Shown: piece after piece, positions 41,678-49,934 of the stretch
How the letters are laid out: every line of letters begins with the position of its first letter
Position numbering within the stretch: position 1 is the first letter of the stretch
Origin: Rhizobacter sp. OV335
GTDB lineage: Bacteria; Pseudomonadota; Gammaproteobacteria; Burkholderiales; Burkholderiaceae_C
Assembly: GCF_900142965.1 (NCBI RefSeq)
Contig: NZ_FRCQ01000019.1
Coordinates: 1 to 64,000, forward strand
DNA length: 64,000 nucleotides
Reading direction: 5' to 3'
Translations under genes and position numbers: made by a program
The notes under the pieces: model-generated
The model's input: only the letters and a program-made list of their open reading frames with translations
Databases searched by the model: none
Told to the model about the DNA's origin: nothing

Positions 41678-42912
41678 AGAAGCTCGACGTCCTGTTCTGC
41701 GGCTGGGGCCACGATTGGCTGCTCGGCCGGCTGGCCGACAACGGCGCCCAGCTGCTGTTCGAGTACTCGCCCGAGGCGCTGCGACGTGGCGTCGAGTTCT
41801 CGGCGATGCAGTTGCCGCTGCGCCCCGAGGCGTACGGCGGCTTCCCGAACTTCCAGTCGCAGCTGCCCGGCCTGCTGGCCGATGCGCTGCCCGACGGCTG
41901 GGGCCTGTTGCTGATGGACAAGCTGTTCCTGAAGAGCGGCCGCGATCCGGCGCGCCTGTCGCCGCTCGACCGGCTGGCGTTCATCGGCGAGCGCGCGATG
42001 GGGGCCCTGGCGTTCCGCCCGGCCGATGAGCTGCCGCCGGCGGAACAGGACCTCTCGCTGCTGCAACTGGCCACCGCGGCACAGACCGTGGTCGAGGGCG
42101 AGGATGTGGCCGCCTTGAATGCGCTGGTGACGATGGGCGGCTCGCCGCAAGGTGCGCGTCCGAAGGTGCTGGTGCGCTTCGATCCCGACACCCGCCAGGT
42201 CACCACGCGCGAGGACGGCCTCGGCACGCCCTGGATGGTCAAGTTTCCCGCGCGCGGCGAGCACCCCGAGGTCTGCGCCGTCGAATACGCCTACTCGATC
42301 GCGGCGCGCGCCTGCGGCATCGCGATGCCGCGCACCGAGCATTTCAGCCTGGGCCGCGCGATGTCGGCCTTCGGCGTCGAGCGCTTCGACCGTGTGGATG
42401 CGGGCGCGGGCGCGATGCGCGTGCCGGTGCATTCGTTCGCCGGCGCGCTGCATGCCGATTTCCGCCTGCCGTCGCTGGACTACCAGACCGTGCTGCGCGC
42501 CACCCGCTTCTTCACGCGCGACGAAGTGGAGGTGAGCCGGGCCTTCCTGCGCTGCGTCTTCAACGTCGTGTTCCACAACCGCGACGATCACGCGAAGAAC
42601 TTCGCGTTGCGCATGAACGAACGCTTGATGTGGCAGCTGTCGCCGGCCTACGACCTCGTCTACAGCCACGGCCCGCGCGGCCATCACCAGACCTCGGTGA
42701 TGGGCGAGGGCCTCGCGCCGGGGCGCGCGCACCTGCTGGCGCTGGCGCGCGCGGCGCAGGTGCCGAAGCACCTCGCGCTCGATGCGCTGGAGCGCGTCTG
42801 CACCGAGGCGGCCCGCCTGCCGCAGCATCTCGACGAGGCCGGCGTGCGCCGCGCCACGCGCGCCACCGTCGCCGCTGCCGTGCGCGACAACCTGCGCCGC
42901 TGCGCGCGCTGA
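41674..42912 (+). CDS. HipA-family serine/threonine kinase toxin
   Basis: A 412-residue HipA-like kinase. Visible features: an N-terminal subdomain with LLADALPDGWGLLLMDK, the Gly-rich loop GGSPQGARPK (155-164) holding the usual autophosphorylated Ser, ATP-site Lys in WMVKFP (about 190), catalytic N-R-D-D-H-A-K-N (302-309) and metal-binding SPAYDLV (323-329). E. coli HipA phosphorylates GltX and triggers persistence; the target here is not known. All catalytic residues are present, so it should be active. Confidence 0.88.
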   Translation: MKKLDVLFCGWGHDWLLGRLADNGAQLLFEYSPEALRRGVEFSAMQLPLRPEAYGGFPNFQSQLPGLLADALPDGWGLLLMDKLFLKSGRDPARLSPLDRLAFIGERAMGALAFRPADELPPAEQDLSLLQLATAAQTVVEGEDVAALNALVTMGGSPQGARPKVLVRFDPDTRQVTTREDGLGTPWMVKFPARGEHPEVCAVEYAYSIAARACGIAMPRTEHFSLGRAMSAFGVERFDRVDAGAGAMRVPVHSFAGALHADFRLPSLDYQTVLRATRFFTRDEVEVSRAFLRCVFNVVFHNRDDHAKNFALRMNERLMWQLSPAYDLVYSHGPRGHHQTSVMGEGLAPGRAHLLALARAAQVPKHLALDALERVCTEAARLPQHLDEAGVRRATRATVAAAVRDNLRRCAR

Positions 42913-42951
42913 AGCCGCGCGTTCTGAAGCGTGCTGAAACTTGCTGAAGCG

Positions 42952-42967
42952 CAGCGCTGCAGCGCTG
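42952..42967. repeat. Palindrome after hipA
   Basis: CAGCGCTGCAGCGCTG is two tandem copies of the self-complementary CAGCGCTG, 40 bp after the hipA-like stop. It could be a weak terminator hairpin, but no U-tract follows. Confidence 0.4.
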
Positions 42968-43058
42968 TCACAAGCGGTTTCAGGTGCCCATAATCATCTG
43001 GTCGTCCGACAACAGGACGGCCGCCTGCGGGTGCCAACAAATCGCCAGGGAGCGAGAA

Positions 43059-43832
43059 ATGCGTACACGAGTTGAGCCGACGGTCCGGTTGCTGCCGGGG
43101 TCCGGGTGTCGAGGCCGCCTGCCGGCGCGAGGCCATGTCTGGCCCCGGCTGCTGCCGCGGCAACTTGCCCGGCCCGCGCGCAGCCACCTGCGCACACTGG
43201 CCTACGAGATCACCGTCGCCGAGGCCCGCGAGCGCGAGCGCATCGCGCTCGGCCTGCACGACGAGATCGGCCAGTTCCTGACGCTCGCGCGGCTCAAGCT
43301 CGGCGCGCTGCGCGACAGCCCGCCGGGTCCTGCGGCGAGCGACCTGCTCGACGAGGTCGCTTCGCTGCTCGCGCAGGCCTCGCGTGCCACCCGTTCGGCC
43401 ACCTTCGACCTCAGCAGCCCGGTGCTGCGCCTCGGCCTGGAGCAGGCCTTGCGCAGCCTGGCCGACCGGCTCGCGGCCGACAGCCGCCTTCAGGTCACTT
43501 TCGATGGCGCGATGCCGCCGCTCGGCCTGCCCGAGGCGGTGCTGGCGGTCGTGTTCCGCGGCGTGCGCGAGCTGTGCCTGAACGTGCAGAAGCATGCGCA
43601 TGCGGCGCGCGTCAGCATCAGCGCGTGGGGCGACGGGCGCACGCTGAAGCTGTGCGTCGCCGATGACGGCGTCGGCTTCCGCACCGATGCATCGCGCGGC
43701 GTGTTCAGCCGCACTGGCGGCTTCGGGCTGGCCAGCACGCAGGCGCAGATCCAGGCGATCGGCGGGCGGCTCGAGATCTCGTCCAGCGCCAGCCTGGGCA
43801 CGCGCGTCACCATCCTGCTGCCGCTGCAGTGA
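43059..43832 (+). CDS. NarL-type (HisKA_3) sensor histidine kinase
   Basis: A 257-residue kinase: basic, Arg/Pro-rich N-terminus (1-45), dimerisation/phosphotransfer helix with ERERIALGLHDEIGQFL (His67), and an HATPase domain with the N box (ELCLNVQKHAHAA), G1 box (DDGVGF) and G2-like GGFGLAST. No membrane helix and no recognised sensor domain, so input must come from partner proteins or cytosolic signals. It is followed 67 bp later by a matching LuxR-type regulator. Start 43059 is chosen for the GGGAGCGAG before it. Confidence 0.85.
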   Translation: MRTRVEPTVRLLPGSGCRGRLPARGHVWPRLLPRQLARPARSHLRTLAYEITVAEARERERIALGLHDEIGQFLTLARLKLGALRDSPPGPAASDLLDEVASLLAQASRATRSATFDLSSPVLRLGLEQALRSLADRLAADSRLQVTFDGAMPPLGLPEAVLAVVFRGVRELCLNVQKHAHAARVSISAWGDGRTLKLCVADDGVGFRTDASRGVFSRTGGFGLASTQAQIQAIGGRLEISSSASLGTRVTILLPLQ

Positions 43833-43899
43833 GCGCGGCTGGCTGAATGCATCCGGTCGCGGCATCACGCGACCCCCGACGACCTCGAGAGGACCGACC

Positions 43900-44583
43900 A
43901 TGGGCATTCGCATCGTGCTTGCCGACGACCACCGCATCGTGCGCGACGGGCTGTGCGCCTTGCTGGCGCGCGAGAAAGACATCGAACTGATCGGCCAGGC
44001 CGACGACGGCCTCGGCGCCGTGCGGCTGGCGCGCGAGTTGCGGCCCGACATCGTCGTCACCGACGTGTCGATGCCGGGCCTGAACGGCGTCGAGGCCACG
44101 CGCCGCATCCGGGCCGACGAGCCGTCGGTGCGCGTGCTGTGCCTGTCGGTGCATGCCGAGAGCCGCATGGTGCTGGCGGTGCTCGAGGCCGGTGCATCGG
44201 GTTACGTGCTGAAGGACTGTTCGTACGACGAGCTGGCGCTCGCGATCCGCAAGGCGATGGCCGACCAGATCCACCTGAGCGCCGAACTGGTGGGCCTGGT
44301 CGTCAAGGAGGTGCGCAGCCGCGGCCAGCCGCAGGCGGCCGGCGGCAGCGCGGCGCTGACGCCCCGCGAGCGCGAAATGGTGCAGCTGCTGTCCGAAGGC
44401 TTGTCGACGCAGCAGATCGCCGACCGGCTGCACGTCAGCATCAAGACCGTCGCGACGCACCGCGAGCACGTGATGCAGAAGCTCGACATCAGCAGCCTGG
44501 CCGAGCTGACGCGCTACGCGCTGTGCGAGGGCCTGAGTTCGCTCGACCAGCCGTGGCGCAGCGGGCCGCGCACGCCGGCCTGA
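43900..44583 (+). CDS. LuxR/NarL-family response regulator
   Basis: A 227-residue regulator: receiver domain (1-120) with D9/D10, phosphoacceptor Asp55 (VVTDVSMPG), and Lys in YVLKD, then a LuxR HTH (about 148-210, LTPREREMVQLLSEGLSTQQIADRLHVSIKTVATHREHVMQKL). It pairs with the upstream kinase. It precedes the eCIS locus, with only the receiver-only gene between, so it is a candidate regulator for it. Confidence 0.92.
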   Translation: MGIRIVLADDHRIVRDGLCALLAREKDIELIGQADDGLGAVRLARELRPDIVVTDVSMPGLNGVEATRRIRADEPSVRVLCLSVHAESRMVLAVLEAGASGYVLKDCSYDELALAIRKAMADQIHLSAELVGLVVKEVRSRGQPQAAGGSAALTPREREMVQLLSEGLSTQQIADRLHVSIKTVATHREHVMQKLDISSLAELTRYALCEGLSSLDQPWRSGPRTPA

Positions 44584-44669
44584 AGGCTGCGGTTCAGATT
44601 TCGGGCGGCTGCGTATCAGCCGTTTCCTGATGGCGCGGCGCGCCGCGGCGGTTCACGCTGCGCTTCACG

Positions 44670-45110
44670 ATGGCCGTTGCTGCGCCCCCCCTGACCCTCT
44701 TCCTGGCCGACGACCACGCGGCCTACCGGACCTGCGTGGCCGATCTGCTGCGCCCGCACGGTTTCGCGGTCCTCGGCGAAGCGCCTGACGTGCCCGCGCT
44801 GCAGGCCTGGCTCGCGCAGGCGCCGCTGCCGCCCGACGTGCTGCTGATGGACGTGCAGATGCCCGGCGGCGGCCCATCGGCGCTGGCCGCGCTGCTGGCG
44901 CACCACCCAAGCCTGCCCGTGCTGGTGCTGTCGATGCACGACGAGCCGGCGATCGTCGACGCGATGCGCGCCGCCGGCGCCTGCGGCTACGTGCTGAAGG
45001 ACGACCCGATCGCCGACCTGGTACAGGCGATCCGCGCGGTGGCCGCCGGCGCGCGCGATGTCGGTCGCAGCGGCGGCATCAGCCGCCCACCGTCACCGTC
45101 TCAGCAATGA
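44670..45110 (+). CDS. Receiver-only response regulator
   Basis: A 146-residue protein with a complete receiver domain: acidic pair D14/D15 (LADDH), Asp61 (LLMDVQMPGG), Ser in LSMHDE and Lys in YVLKDD. It resembles NarL-type receivers but ends in an unstructured tail (GRSGGISRPPSPSQQ) instead of the LuxR HTH. It may be a phosphate sink or connector, or a regulator that lost its DNA-binding domain; no HTH is found in the next frame. It lies 95 bp before the eCIS cap gene. Confidence 0.8.
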   Translation: MAVAAPPLTLFLADDHAAYRTCVADLLRPHGFAVLGEAPDVPALQAWLAQAPLPPDVLLMDVQMPGGGPSALAALLAHHPSLPVLVLSMHDEPAIVDAMRAAGACGYVLKDDPIADLVQAIRAVAAGARDVGRSGGISRPPSPSQQ

Positions 45111-45205
45111 AGAAGCCCAAGTTCAGAGATTGACCGATGGGCGCGGGCGGCGCACGTCCCTATCGTCGGTGCATTCGTTCACCACACGCCACCACCAAGG
45201 TCCCC

Positions 45206-45778
45206 ATGATCGACGCGGCCATCGCGCAAGTTGCCAACCAGTTGAACAACGCCCTGCGGCGCTCGTTCCAGCTGGGCGAGGAACTGGTCGTCGTCTCGAG
45301 CCCGTACGAGCCGGACGGCAGCATCGCCGCGAACATCAACAACAAGCTCGCGGTGTTCCTGGTCAACCTCGAGCGCGACACGGTACCGGGCTACCGCACG
45401 AAGACCGGGGCCGGCGAGGGCCGCCAGGCGCGAGTGCCGCAGCCGGTGTCGCTGAACCTGATGGTGATGTTCGCCGCCAACTTCAGCGCGTCGAACTACC
45501 CCGAGGCGCTGAAGTTCATCTCCAGCACGATCGCGCATTTCCAGTCGTGGCCGGTGCTGGACCACCAGAACACGCCCGACCTCGACCCGCGCATCGAGAA
45601 GCTGACCCTCGACATCGAGAACCTCAGCGTCAGCGACCTCAGCAACCTGTGGGGCATGTTCAGCGGCCGCTACCTGCCGTCGGTGCTGTACCGCATCCGC
45701 ATGGTGACCTTCGATGCCGGCCAGCTCGATGCGCAACTGCCGGTGGTGCGCCGAACGCAGGCCGGGGTGGGGGCCTGA
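45206..45778 (+). CDS. eCIS cap/terminator protein (DUF4255, Pvc16-like)
   Basis: A 190-residue protein matching DUF4255: an N-terminal helix (MIDAAIAQVANQLNNALRRSF), EPDGSIAANINNKLAVFLVNLERD, then the core PVSLNLMVMFAANFSASNYPEALKFISSTIAHFQ and the C-terminal GRYLPSVLYRIRMVTFD. In PVC/Afp particles this protein ends the tube and sheath at the distal end. Here it is the first gene of the cluster, as in many eCIS loci, whereas it is last in PVC itself. Confidence 0.88.
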   Translation: MIDAAIAQVANQLNNALRRSFQLGEELVVVSSPYEPDGSIAANINNKLAVFLVNLERDTVPGYRTKTGAGEGRQARVPQPVSLNLMVMFAANFSASNYPEALKFISSTIAHFQSWPVLDHQNTPDLDPRIEKLTLDIENLSVSDLSNLWGMFSGRYLPSVLYRIRMVTFDAGQLDAQLPVVRRTQAGVGA

Positions 45779-45780
45779 GC

Positions 45781-46638
45781 ATGATCGACGTCGGCCCGTA
45801 CCTACCGCTGCTGCGCGTCGACTTCGCGCACGGCTTCTTCGCCGACGGGCGCTGCCCCGGGCTGCGCTTCGTGCCGGCCGGCGACACCGCATGGTGGCTG
45901 CGCGCGACCGATGCGATCGAGCGCCACACCGGCGGCGCGCTGGTGCTGTACGGCCCGGCGCAGGCGCTGACGGTGTTGCCGAATGCGGTGCTCGCGTGGC
46001 ATGTGCATGCCACCGACGAGGCCTTCCCGACCTGCACGGACAGCCCGGCGCAATGGCCCGCCGAACTGTTGTGGCTCGACGCCGGCGAGGCGGTGCGGAA
46101 CGAAGGCAGCACAGACGGCGACGCGTCATTCCGCCTGCATGCCGGTGAGACCGTCTCGCAGGCCGACGTGCGCCCGCTGACCTGGCCGCTGGTGTCGCAG
46201 TCGCTCGGCACGACCTCGCCGAACGGCGCCCGGCTGATGCCGCCGCTCGCGCTGCTGCGCGTGCCGCTGGCGCTGGTGCCGCCGGCGCCGCTGATTTACT
46301 CGGTGCGGTTCGCGCCACGTGCGACGGTGTGGAAATACTGCCTGCACGGCGACTGGCCCGAGCCGCAATTGCAGGTCGTCGACCTGGCGAGCGGTGTCGA
46401 GTTCGGCGAGCCCGAACCCGACCGGCTCGACAACGGCGCGCCGCTGCTGGCCATCCGGTCGCGGGCGCCGATCGCGCTCGCGCAGCGCAGCGAGCGTCGA
46501 TTCCAGTTGCGCAGCCGCCAACGCGGCGGCGACAAGGTGCTGGTCAAGCGCCTGCCGGTGGCGGCAGCGCAGTTCCTGGCGCGAGAGCAGATCGGCGGCG
46601 AGAGCCGCCTGGTCTCCGAGATCCATGTGCATCGCTAG
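45781..46638 (+). CDS. Unrecognised protein within the eCIS locus
   Basis: A 285-residue protein, 2 bp after the DUF4255 gene and 33 bp before the sheath gene, clearly co-transcribed. It is beta-rich with many short Pro/Leu-rich strands (MIDVGPYLPLLRVDFAHGFFADGRCPGLRFVPAGDT), and a segment PLIYSVRFAPRATVWKYCLHGDWPEPQLQVVDL. No signal peptide, membrane segment or enzyme motif. Position and composition suggest a cap- or sheath-associated structural protein. I do not know the family. Confidence 0.7.
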   Translation: MIDVGPYLPLLRVDFAHGFFADGRCPGLRFVPAGDTAWWLRATDAIERHTGGALVLYGPAQALTVLPNAVLAWHVHATDEAFPTCTDSPAQWPAELLWLDAGEAVRNEGSTDGDASFRLHAGETVSQADVRPLTWPLVSQSLGTTSPNGARLMPPLALLRVPLALVPPAPLIYSVRFAPRATVWKYCLHGDWPEPQLQVVDLASGVEFGEPEPDRLDNGAPLLAIRSRAPIALAQRSERRFQLRSRQRGGDKVLVKRLPVAAAQFLAREQIGGESRLVSEIHVHR

Positions 46639-46671
46639 GCCCCGTCAACACTAACCGCAGAGGAGGCCGCA

Positions 46672-48300
46672 ATGGCCATGAAGACCCCCGGCGTCTATAT
46701 CGTCGAGAAGAATGCCTTTCCGAACTCGGTGGTCGAGGTGGCCACCGCGGTCCCCGCCTTCATCGGCTACACGCAGCGCGCCGCGAACGCGGGCAAGTCG
46801 CTGAACATGAAGCCGTGGCGTATCGGTTCGATGGCGGAGTACCACCAGTACTTCGGCTTCGGCCCGGACCCGAAGTTCGGCATCGCCGAGAAGACCGACC
46901 CGAACCAGGTCGCCGCCTTCAAGGCCGGCGACAAGGAGTTCCTGCTGACGCAGGCCGACGGCAAGGAGGGCGGCCGCTTCCTGTTGTATTACGGGATGCT
47001 GCACTTCTTCCAGAACGGCGGCGGCCCGTGCTACGTGGTGTCGGTCGGCGAGTACGACAAGACGACGCTGGTCGAGCCCGACAAGCTGATGGACGGCATC
47101 GAGCCGCTGGTCAAGGAGCAGGAGCCGACGATGGTCGTCGTGCCCGATGCGGTGCTGCTGTCGGCCAAGGACTGCATCTCGGTGCAGCAGGCGATGCTGC
47201 AGCACTGCGGCGGGCGCATGCGCAGCCGCATCGCGATCCTCGACGTGTGGGGCGGCGACCTCGATCGCAAGAACCCGACCGGCGTCGATCCGATCGAAGG
47301 CTTCCGCGGTGCGCTGGGCGTCAATTTCCTGGATTTCGCGACGGCGTATTACCCGTGGGTCAACACCACGGTGGTGCAGGACAAGGACCTGGACTACACC
47401 CGCGTCGCCAACCCCGACGTGCTGATCCAGCTGCTGATGGCCGAGCTCGCGCTGCCGGCCCAGCTGGACCCGAAGACGCCGGCGCGCACCGCGCAGCAGT
47501 GGAAGGCGGTGCAGGACGTCAGCAAGACCGACGACCAGTGGACGGCCGAGATCACCGCCGACGTCAACGCCTCGGACAAGAGCGACGACGAGAAGAAGAA
47601 GTTGCTCGACCCGGCCGCGCTGAAGCTGGCGGTGGAGACGCACAAGGCCTTGCTGAACAAGAGCCTGGGCGCGTCGAGCACCTTGTTCAACACCATCATG
47701 GCCGAGGCGCGCAACCGGCTGAACCTGATGCCGCCGTCGCCGGCGATGGCGGGCATCTACACGATGGTCGACAACACCCGTGGCGTCTGGAAGGCGCCGG
47801 CCAACGTGAGCATGAACGGCGTGGTGTCGCCGGCGGTGACGATCTCGCACGAGGACCAGGAAGACCTGAACGTCACGACGCAGGGCAAGTCGATCAACGC
47901 GATCCGCTCGTTCATCGGCGAGGGCGTGCTGGTGTGGGGCGCGCGCACGCTGGACGGCAACAGCCTGGACTGGCGCTACATCAACGTGCGGCGCACGATG
48001 ATCATGCTCGAGGAGTCGTGCCGCCTGGCGGCCAAGGCGATGGTGTTCGAGCCGAACGTGTCGAGCACCTGGGTGACGATCAAGAGCATGGTCACCAACT
48101 TCCTGACCGGCATCTGGAAGCGCGGCGGCCTGGCCGGCGCGGTGCCGGACGACGCGTTCAGCGTGCACGTGGGGCTGGGCGAGACGATGACGCCCGAGGA
48201 CATCCTCGAGGGGATCCTGCGCGTGTCGGTGCTGGTGGCGATCAGCCGCCCGGCCGAGTTCATCGAGATCACCTTCCAGCAGCAGATGCAGAAGTCGTGA
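46672..48300 (+). CDS. Contractile sheath protein (Pvc2-like)
   Basis: A 542-residue tail-sheath protein. The N-terminus MAMKTPGVYIVEKNAFPNSVVEVATAVPAFIGYT is the classical phage/eCIS sheath start. The C-terminus has GVVSPAVTISHEDQEDLNVTTQGKSINAIRSFIGEGVLVWGARTL and DWRYINVRRTMIMLEES, which form the interlocking core domain. A variable, outward-facing domain spans about 150-400. Contraction of this sheath drives the inner tube into the target. It is the only sheath gene here; PVC has three. GAGGAGGCC precedes the start. Confidence 0.95.
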   Translation: MAMKTPGVYIVEKNAFPNSVVEVATAVPAFIGYTQRAANAGKSLNMKPWRIGSMAEYHQYFGFGPDPKFGIAEKTDPNQVAAFKAGDKEFLLTQADGKEGGRFLLYYGMLHFFQNGGGPCYVVSVGEYDKTTLVEPDKLMDGIEPLVKEQEPTMVVVPDAVLLSAKDCISVQQAMLQHCGGRMRSRIAILDVWGGDLDRKNPTGVDPIEGFRGALGVNFLDFATAYYPWVNTTVVQDKDLDYTRVANPDVLIQLLMAELALPAQLDPKTPARTAQQWKAVQDVSKTDDQWTAEITADVNASDKSDDEKKKLLDPAALKLAVETHKALLNKSLGASSTLFNTIMAEARNRLNLMPPSPAMAGIYTMVDNTRGVWKAPANVSMNGVVSPAVTISHEDQEDLNVTTQGKSINAIRSFIGEGVLVWGARTLDGNSLDWRYINVRRTMIMLEESCRLAAKAMVFEPNVSSTWVTIKSMVTNFLTGIWKRGGLAGAVPDDAFSVHVGLGETMTPEDILEGILRVSVLVAISRPAEFIEITFQQQMQKS

Positions 48301-48353
48301 TTGATCTCCAGCAACACTCACGAAACATCATTTGACCCTTCAGGAGGCAGACC

Positions 48354-48812
48354 ATGGCAGACGACGGATCAGCGCAATCGACCACGGTGTGGCCGCTTCC
48401 CAAGTTCCGCTTCTCGGTGAAGTGGGACGCGGCGGAAATGCACTTCCAGGAGGTCTCCGGCCTCGACGTGGAGGCGCAACCGATCGAGTACCGGCACGGT
48501 GACAGTCCGGCCTTCTCGGTGATCAAGATGCCCGGCTTGAAGAAGTACAGCGACGTGACGATGAAGAAGGGTGTCTTCAAGTCCGACAACAAGCTGTGGG
48601 ACTGGTTCAACGAGATCAAGATGAACGTCATCAAGCGCAAGCCGGTGACGATCAGCCTGCTGGATGAAGCAGGTGGCGTGACGATGGTGTGGACGCTGAC
48701 GAACGCCTGGCCGACCAAGATCACCGGCACCGACCTGAAGGCGCAAGGCAACGAGGTGGCGGTGGAGACCATCGTGATCGCACACGAGGGGCTCACGATC
48801 GCCAATGCCTGA
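48354..48812 (+). CDS. Inner tube protein (Pvc1/Pvc5-like)
   Basis: A 152-residue gp19/Hcp-like tube protein: WPLPKFRFSVKWDAAEMHFQEVSGLDVEAQPIEYRHGDSPAFSVIKMPGL at the N-terminus, MKKGVFKSDNKLWDWFNEIKMN in the middle and AWPTKITGTDLKAQGNEVAVETIVIAHEGL at the C-terminus are highly typical. Hexameric rings of it make the tube. It lies 53 bp after the sheath gene with its own AGGAGG. The stop overlaps the next ATG (TGATG). Confidence 0.95.
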   Translation: MADDGSAQSTTVWPLPKFRFSVKWDAAEMHFQEVSGLDVEAQPIEYRHGDSPAFSVIKMPGLKKYSDVTMKKGVFKSDNKLWDWFNEIKMNVIKRKPVTISLLDEAGGVTMVWTLTNAWPTKITGTDLKAQGNEVAVETIVIAHEGLTIANA

Positions 48813-49414
48813 TGGCGACGACGATCCCGCCCGCGCCACCGCTGCCACCGCCGAAGGCGCCGCCGAAGCCTGCGCCGCCACCGCCCGCGCCGGCACCGGT
48901 GGCGCGCGGGGTGAATCCGCAGGCCTTGCAGGCGGCGAAGGCGAAGCTGCGGACCACGAAGCCACTGGAGTTCTACCCGCCGCCGGCGTTTCATTTCGCG
49001 GTGACCTTCGGCACGCAGCCGAAGGATGCCGACGGCGCCTTCCGCGAGGTGAGCGGGATCGCGCCCGAGGTCGAGACCGAGACGGTGAACGAGGGCGGGC
49101 TGAACGGTTTCGCGCACGTGTTGCCGAAGTCGATCAAGCACCCGCGGCTGGTGTTGAGGCGTGGCATCGCGGTCAGCGATTCGCGCTTGGTGCAGTGGTG
49201 CCAGGCGGTGCTGGACGGCGGCTTCGTGAAGCCGATCAACCCGAAGCTGGTGCACGTGTTCCTGCTCGACCATGCCGGCGATCCGCTGCGTTGCTGGTCG
49301 ATCGAGAACGCCTGGCCGGTGAAGTGGGAGATCGATGGTTTCCAGTCCACCCGCAACGAGGTGGCGATGGAGAAGATCGAGCTGGCGTATGCGCGGTCGA
49401 ACCGTGTCTATTGA
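48812..49414 (+). CDS. Second tube protein with proline-rich N-terminal extension
   Basis: A 200-residue protein. Residues about 50-200 repeat the tube fold (FHFAVTFGTQPKDADGAFREVSGIAPEVETETVNEGG; SWIENAWPVKWEIDGFQSTRNEVAMEKIELAYARS-type ending). Residues 1-32 are almost only Pro, Ala and Lys (IPPAPPLPPPKAPPKPAPPP), followed by a helical linker (NPQALQAAKAKLRTT). PVC has tube proteins Pvc1 and Pvc5 of different kinds; this one would be the baseplate-proximal initiator. The Pro-rich extension is unusual and could fill the tube lumen or reach the hub. Confidence 0.82.
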   Translation: MATTIPPAPPLPPPKAPPKPAPPPPAPAPVARGVNPQALQAAKAKLRTTKPLEFYPPPAFHFAVTFGTQPKDADGAFREVSGIAPEVETETVNEGGLNGFAHVLPKSIKHPRLVLRRGIAVSDSRLVQWCQAVLDGGFVKPINPKLVHVFLLDHAGDPLRCWSIENAWPVKWEIDGFQSTRNEVAMEKIELAYARSNRVY

Positions 49415-49422
49415 GGACTCTG

Positions 49423-49593
49423 ATGAGCATCGAGGTGCGTCAGCTGCTGATCCGCTCGCAGGTCAATGCGGCGCCTGTCGTTCCGCAGCGGCAGGGCGTG
49501 TCGTCGGCCGAGCTGCAGCGGCTGCGCGAGCAGGTGCTGTCGGAATGCAAGGCCTGGCTGGCGCAGCAACTGCGTGCTCAACGGGAGCGGTGA
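49423..49593 (+). CDS. DUF5908 small eCIS protein (Pvc6-like)
   Basis: A 56-residue protein starting MSIEVRQLLIRSQVN, the hallmark of DUF5908, followed by a helix (SSAELQRLREQVLSECKAWLAQQL). These small proteins occur after the tube genes in eCIS loci; their role is unknown. The gene starts 8 bp after the tube gene stop. Confidence 0.75.
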   Translation: MSIEVRQLLIRSQVNAAPVVPQRQGVSSAELQRLREQVLSECKAWLAQQLRAQRER

Positions 49594-49696
49594 TGTTCTG
49601 TCGGTCACTTCATTCCTCTTTCGACGGTCTGCGCAGCAAAGGCGCGCGGGGGGAGGCCGTGGCGCGCCGGGCGGGTCGGTCCTCGCCCCACACCCA

Positions 49697-49769
49697 CCCG
49701 TTCGCCCTGAGCCTGTCGAAGGGCCTGCGCGCATCGAGCCGAGGCTTCGACAAGCTCAGCCCGAACGGG
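49697..49769. repeat. REP-like palindrome (TTCGACA...GAACGG family)
   Basis: The gap 49594-49934 (341 bp) contains no supported gene. Arms 49697-49721 (CCCGTTCGCCCTGAGCCTGT plus five bases) and 49745-49769 pair at 22 of 25 positions with a 23-base loop. The sequence belongs to the widespread intergenic repeat family with core TTCGACAGGCTCAG-GCGAACGG found in many proteobacteria. Confidence 0.85.
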
Positions 49770-49825
49770 GTCGGGGTCTCGTCGACCGAGCGTGAGGCTA
49801 TCGAACACAAGCAGTCCGGGGGCGA

Positions 49826-49900
49826 TGCGGCCGGGGGTGGGCTGTGGGGGCGACTTCTGGGGCGCTCCAGCTGAGCCCCCACAGCCCACTCCCGGCCGCA
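49826..49900. repeat. Second palindrome, shared with the fnr/cco gap repeat
   Basis: Arms 49826-49851 and 49875-49900 pair at 25 of 26 positions around a 23-base loop. The left arm and loop read GGGCTGTGGGGGCGACTTCT then GGGGCG, close to the bottom strand of the 4106-4350 element. It lies 35 bp before the hub-gene start and may be a partial terminator dividing the eCIS operon. Confidence 0.8.
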
Positions 49901-49934
49901 CCGCCCCCGCGCAAAGAACTGAAGCAACACAAAA

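Noticed and set aside
45130-45166. TTGACC ... TATCGT as sigma-70 promoter of the eCIS operon
   Set aside because: The spacing is 25 bases, far from 16-18, so it is not supported.
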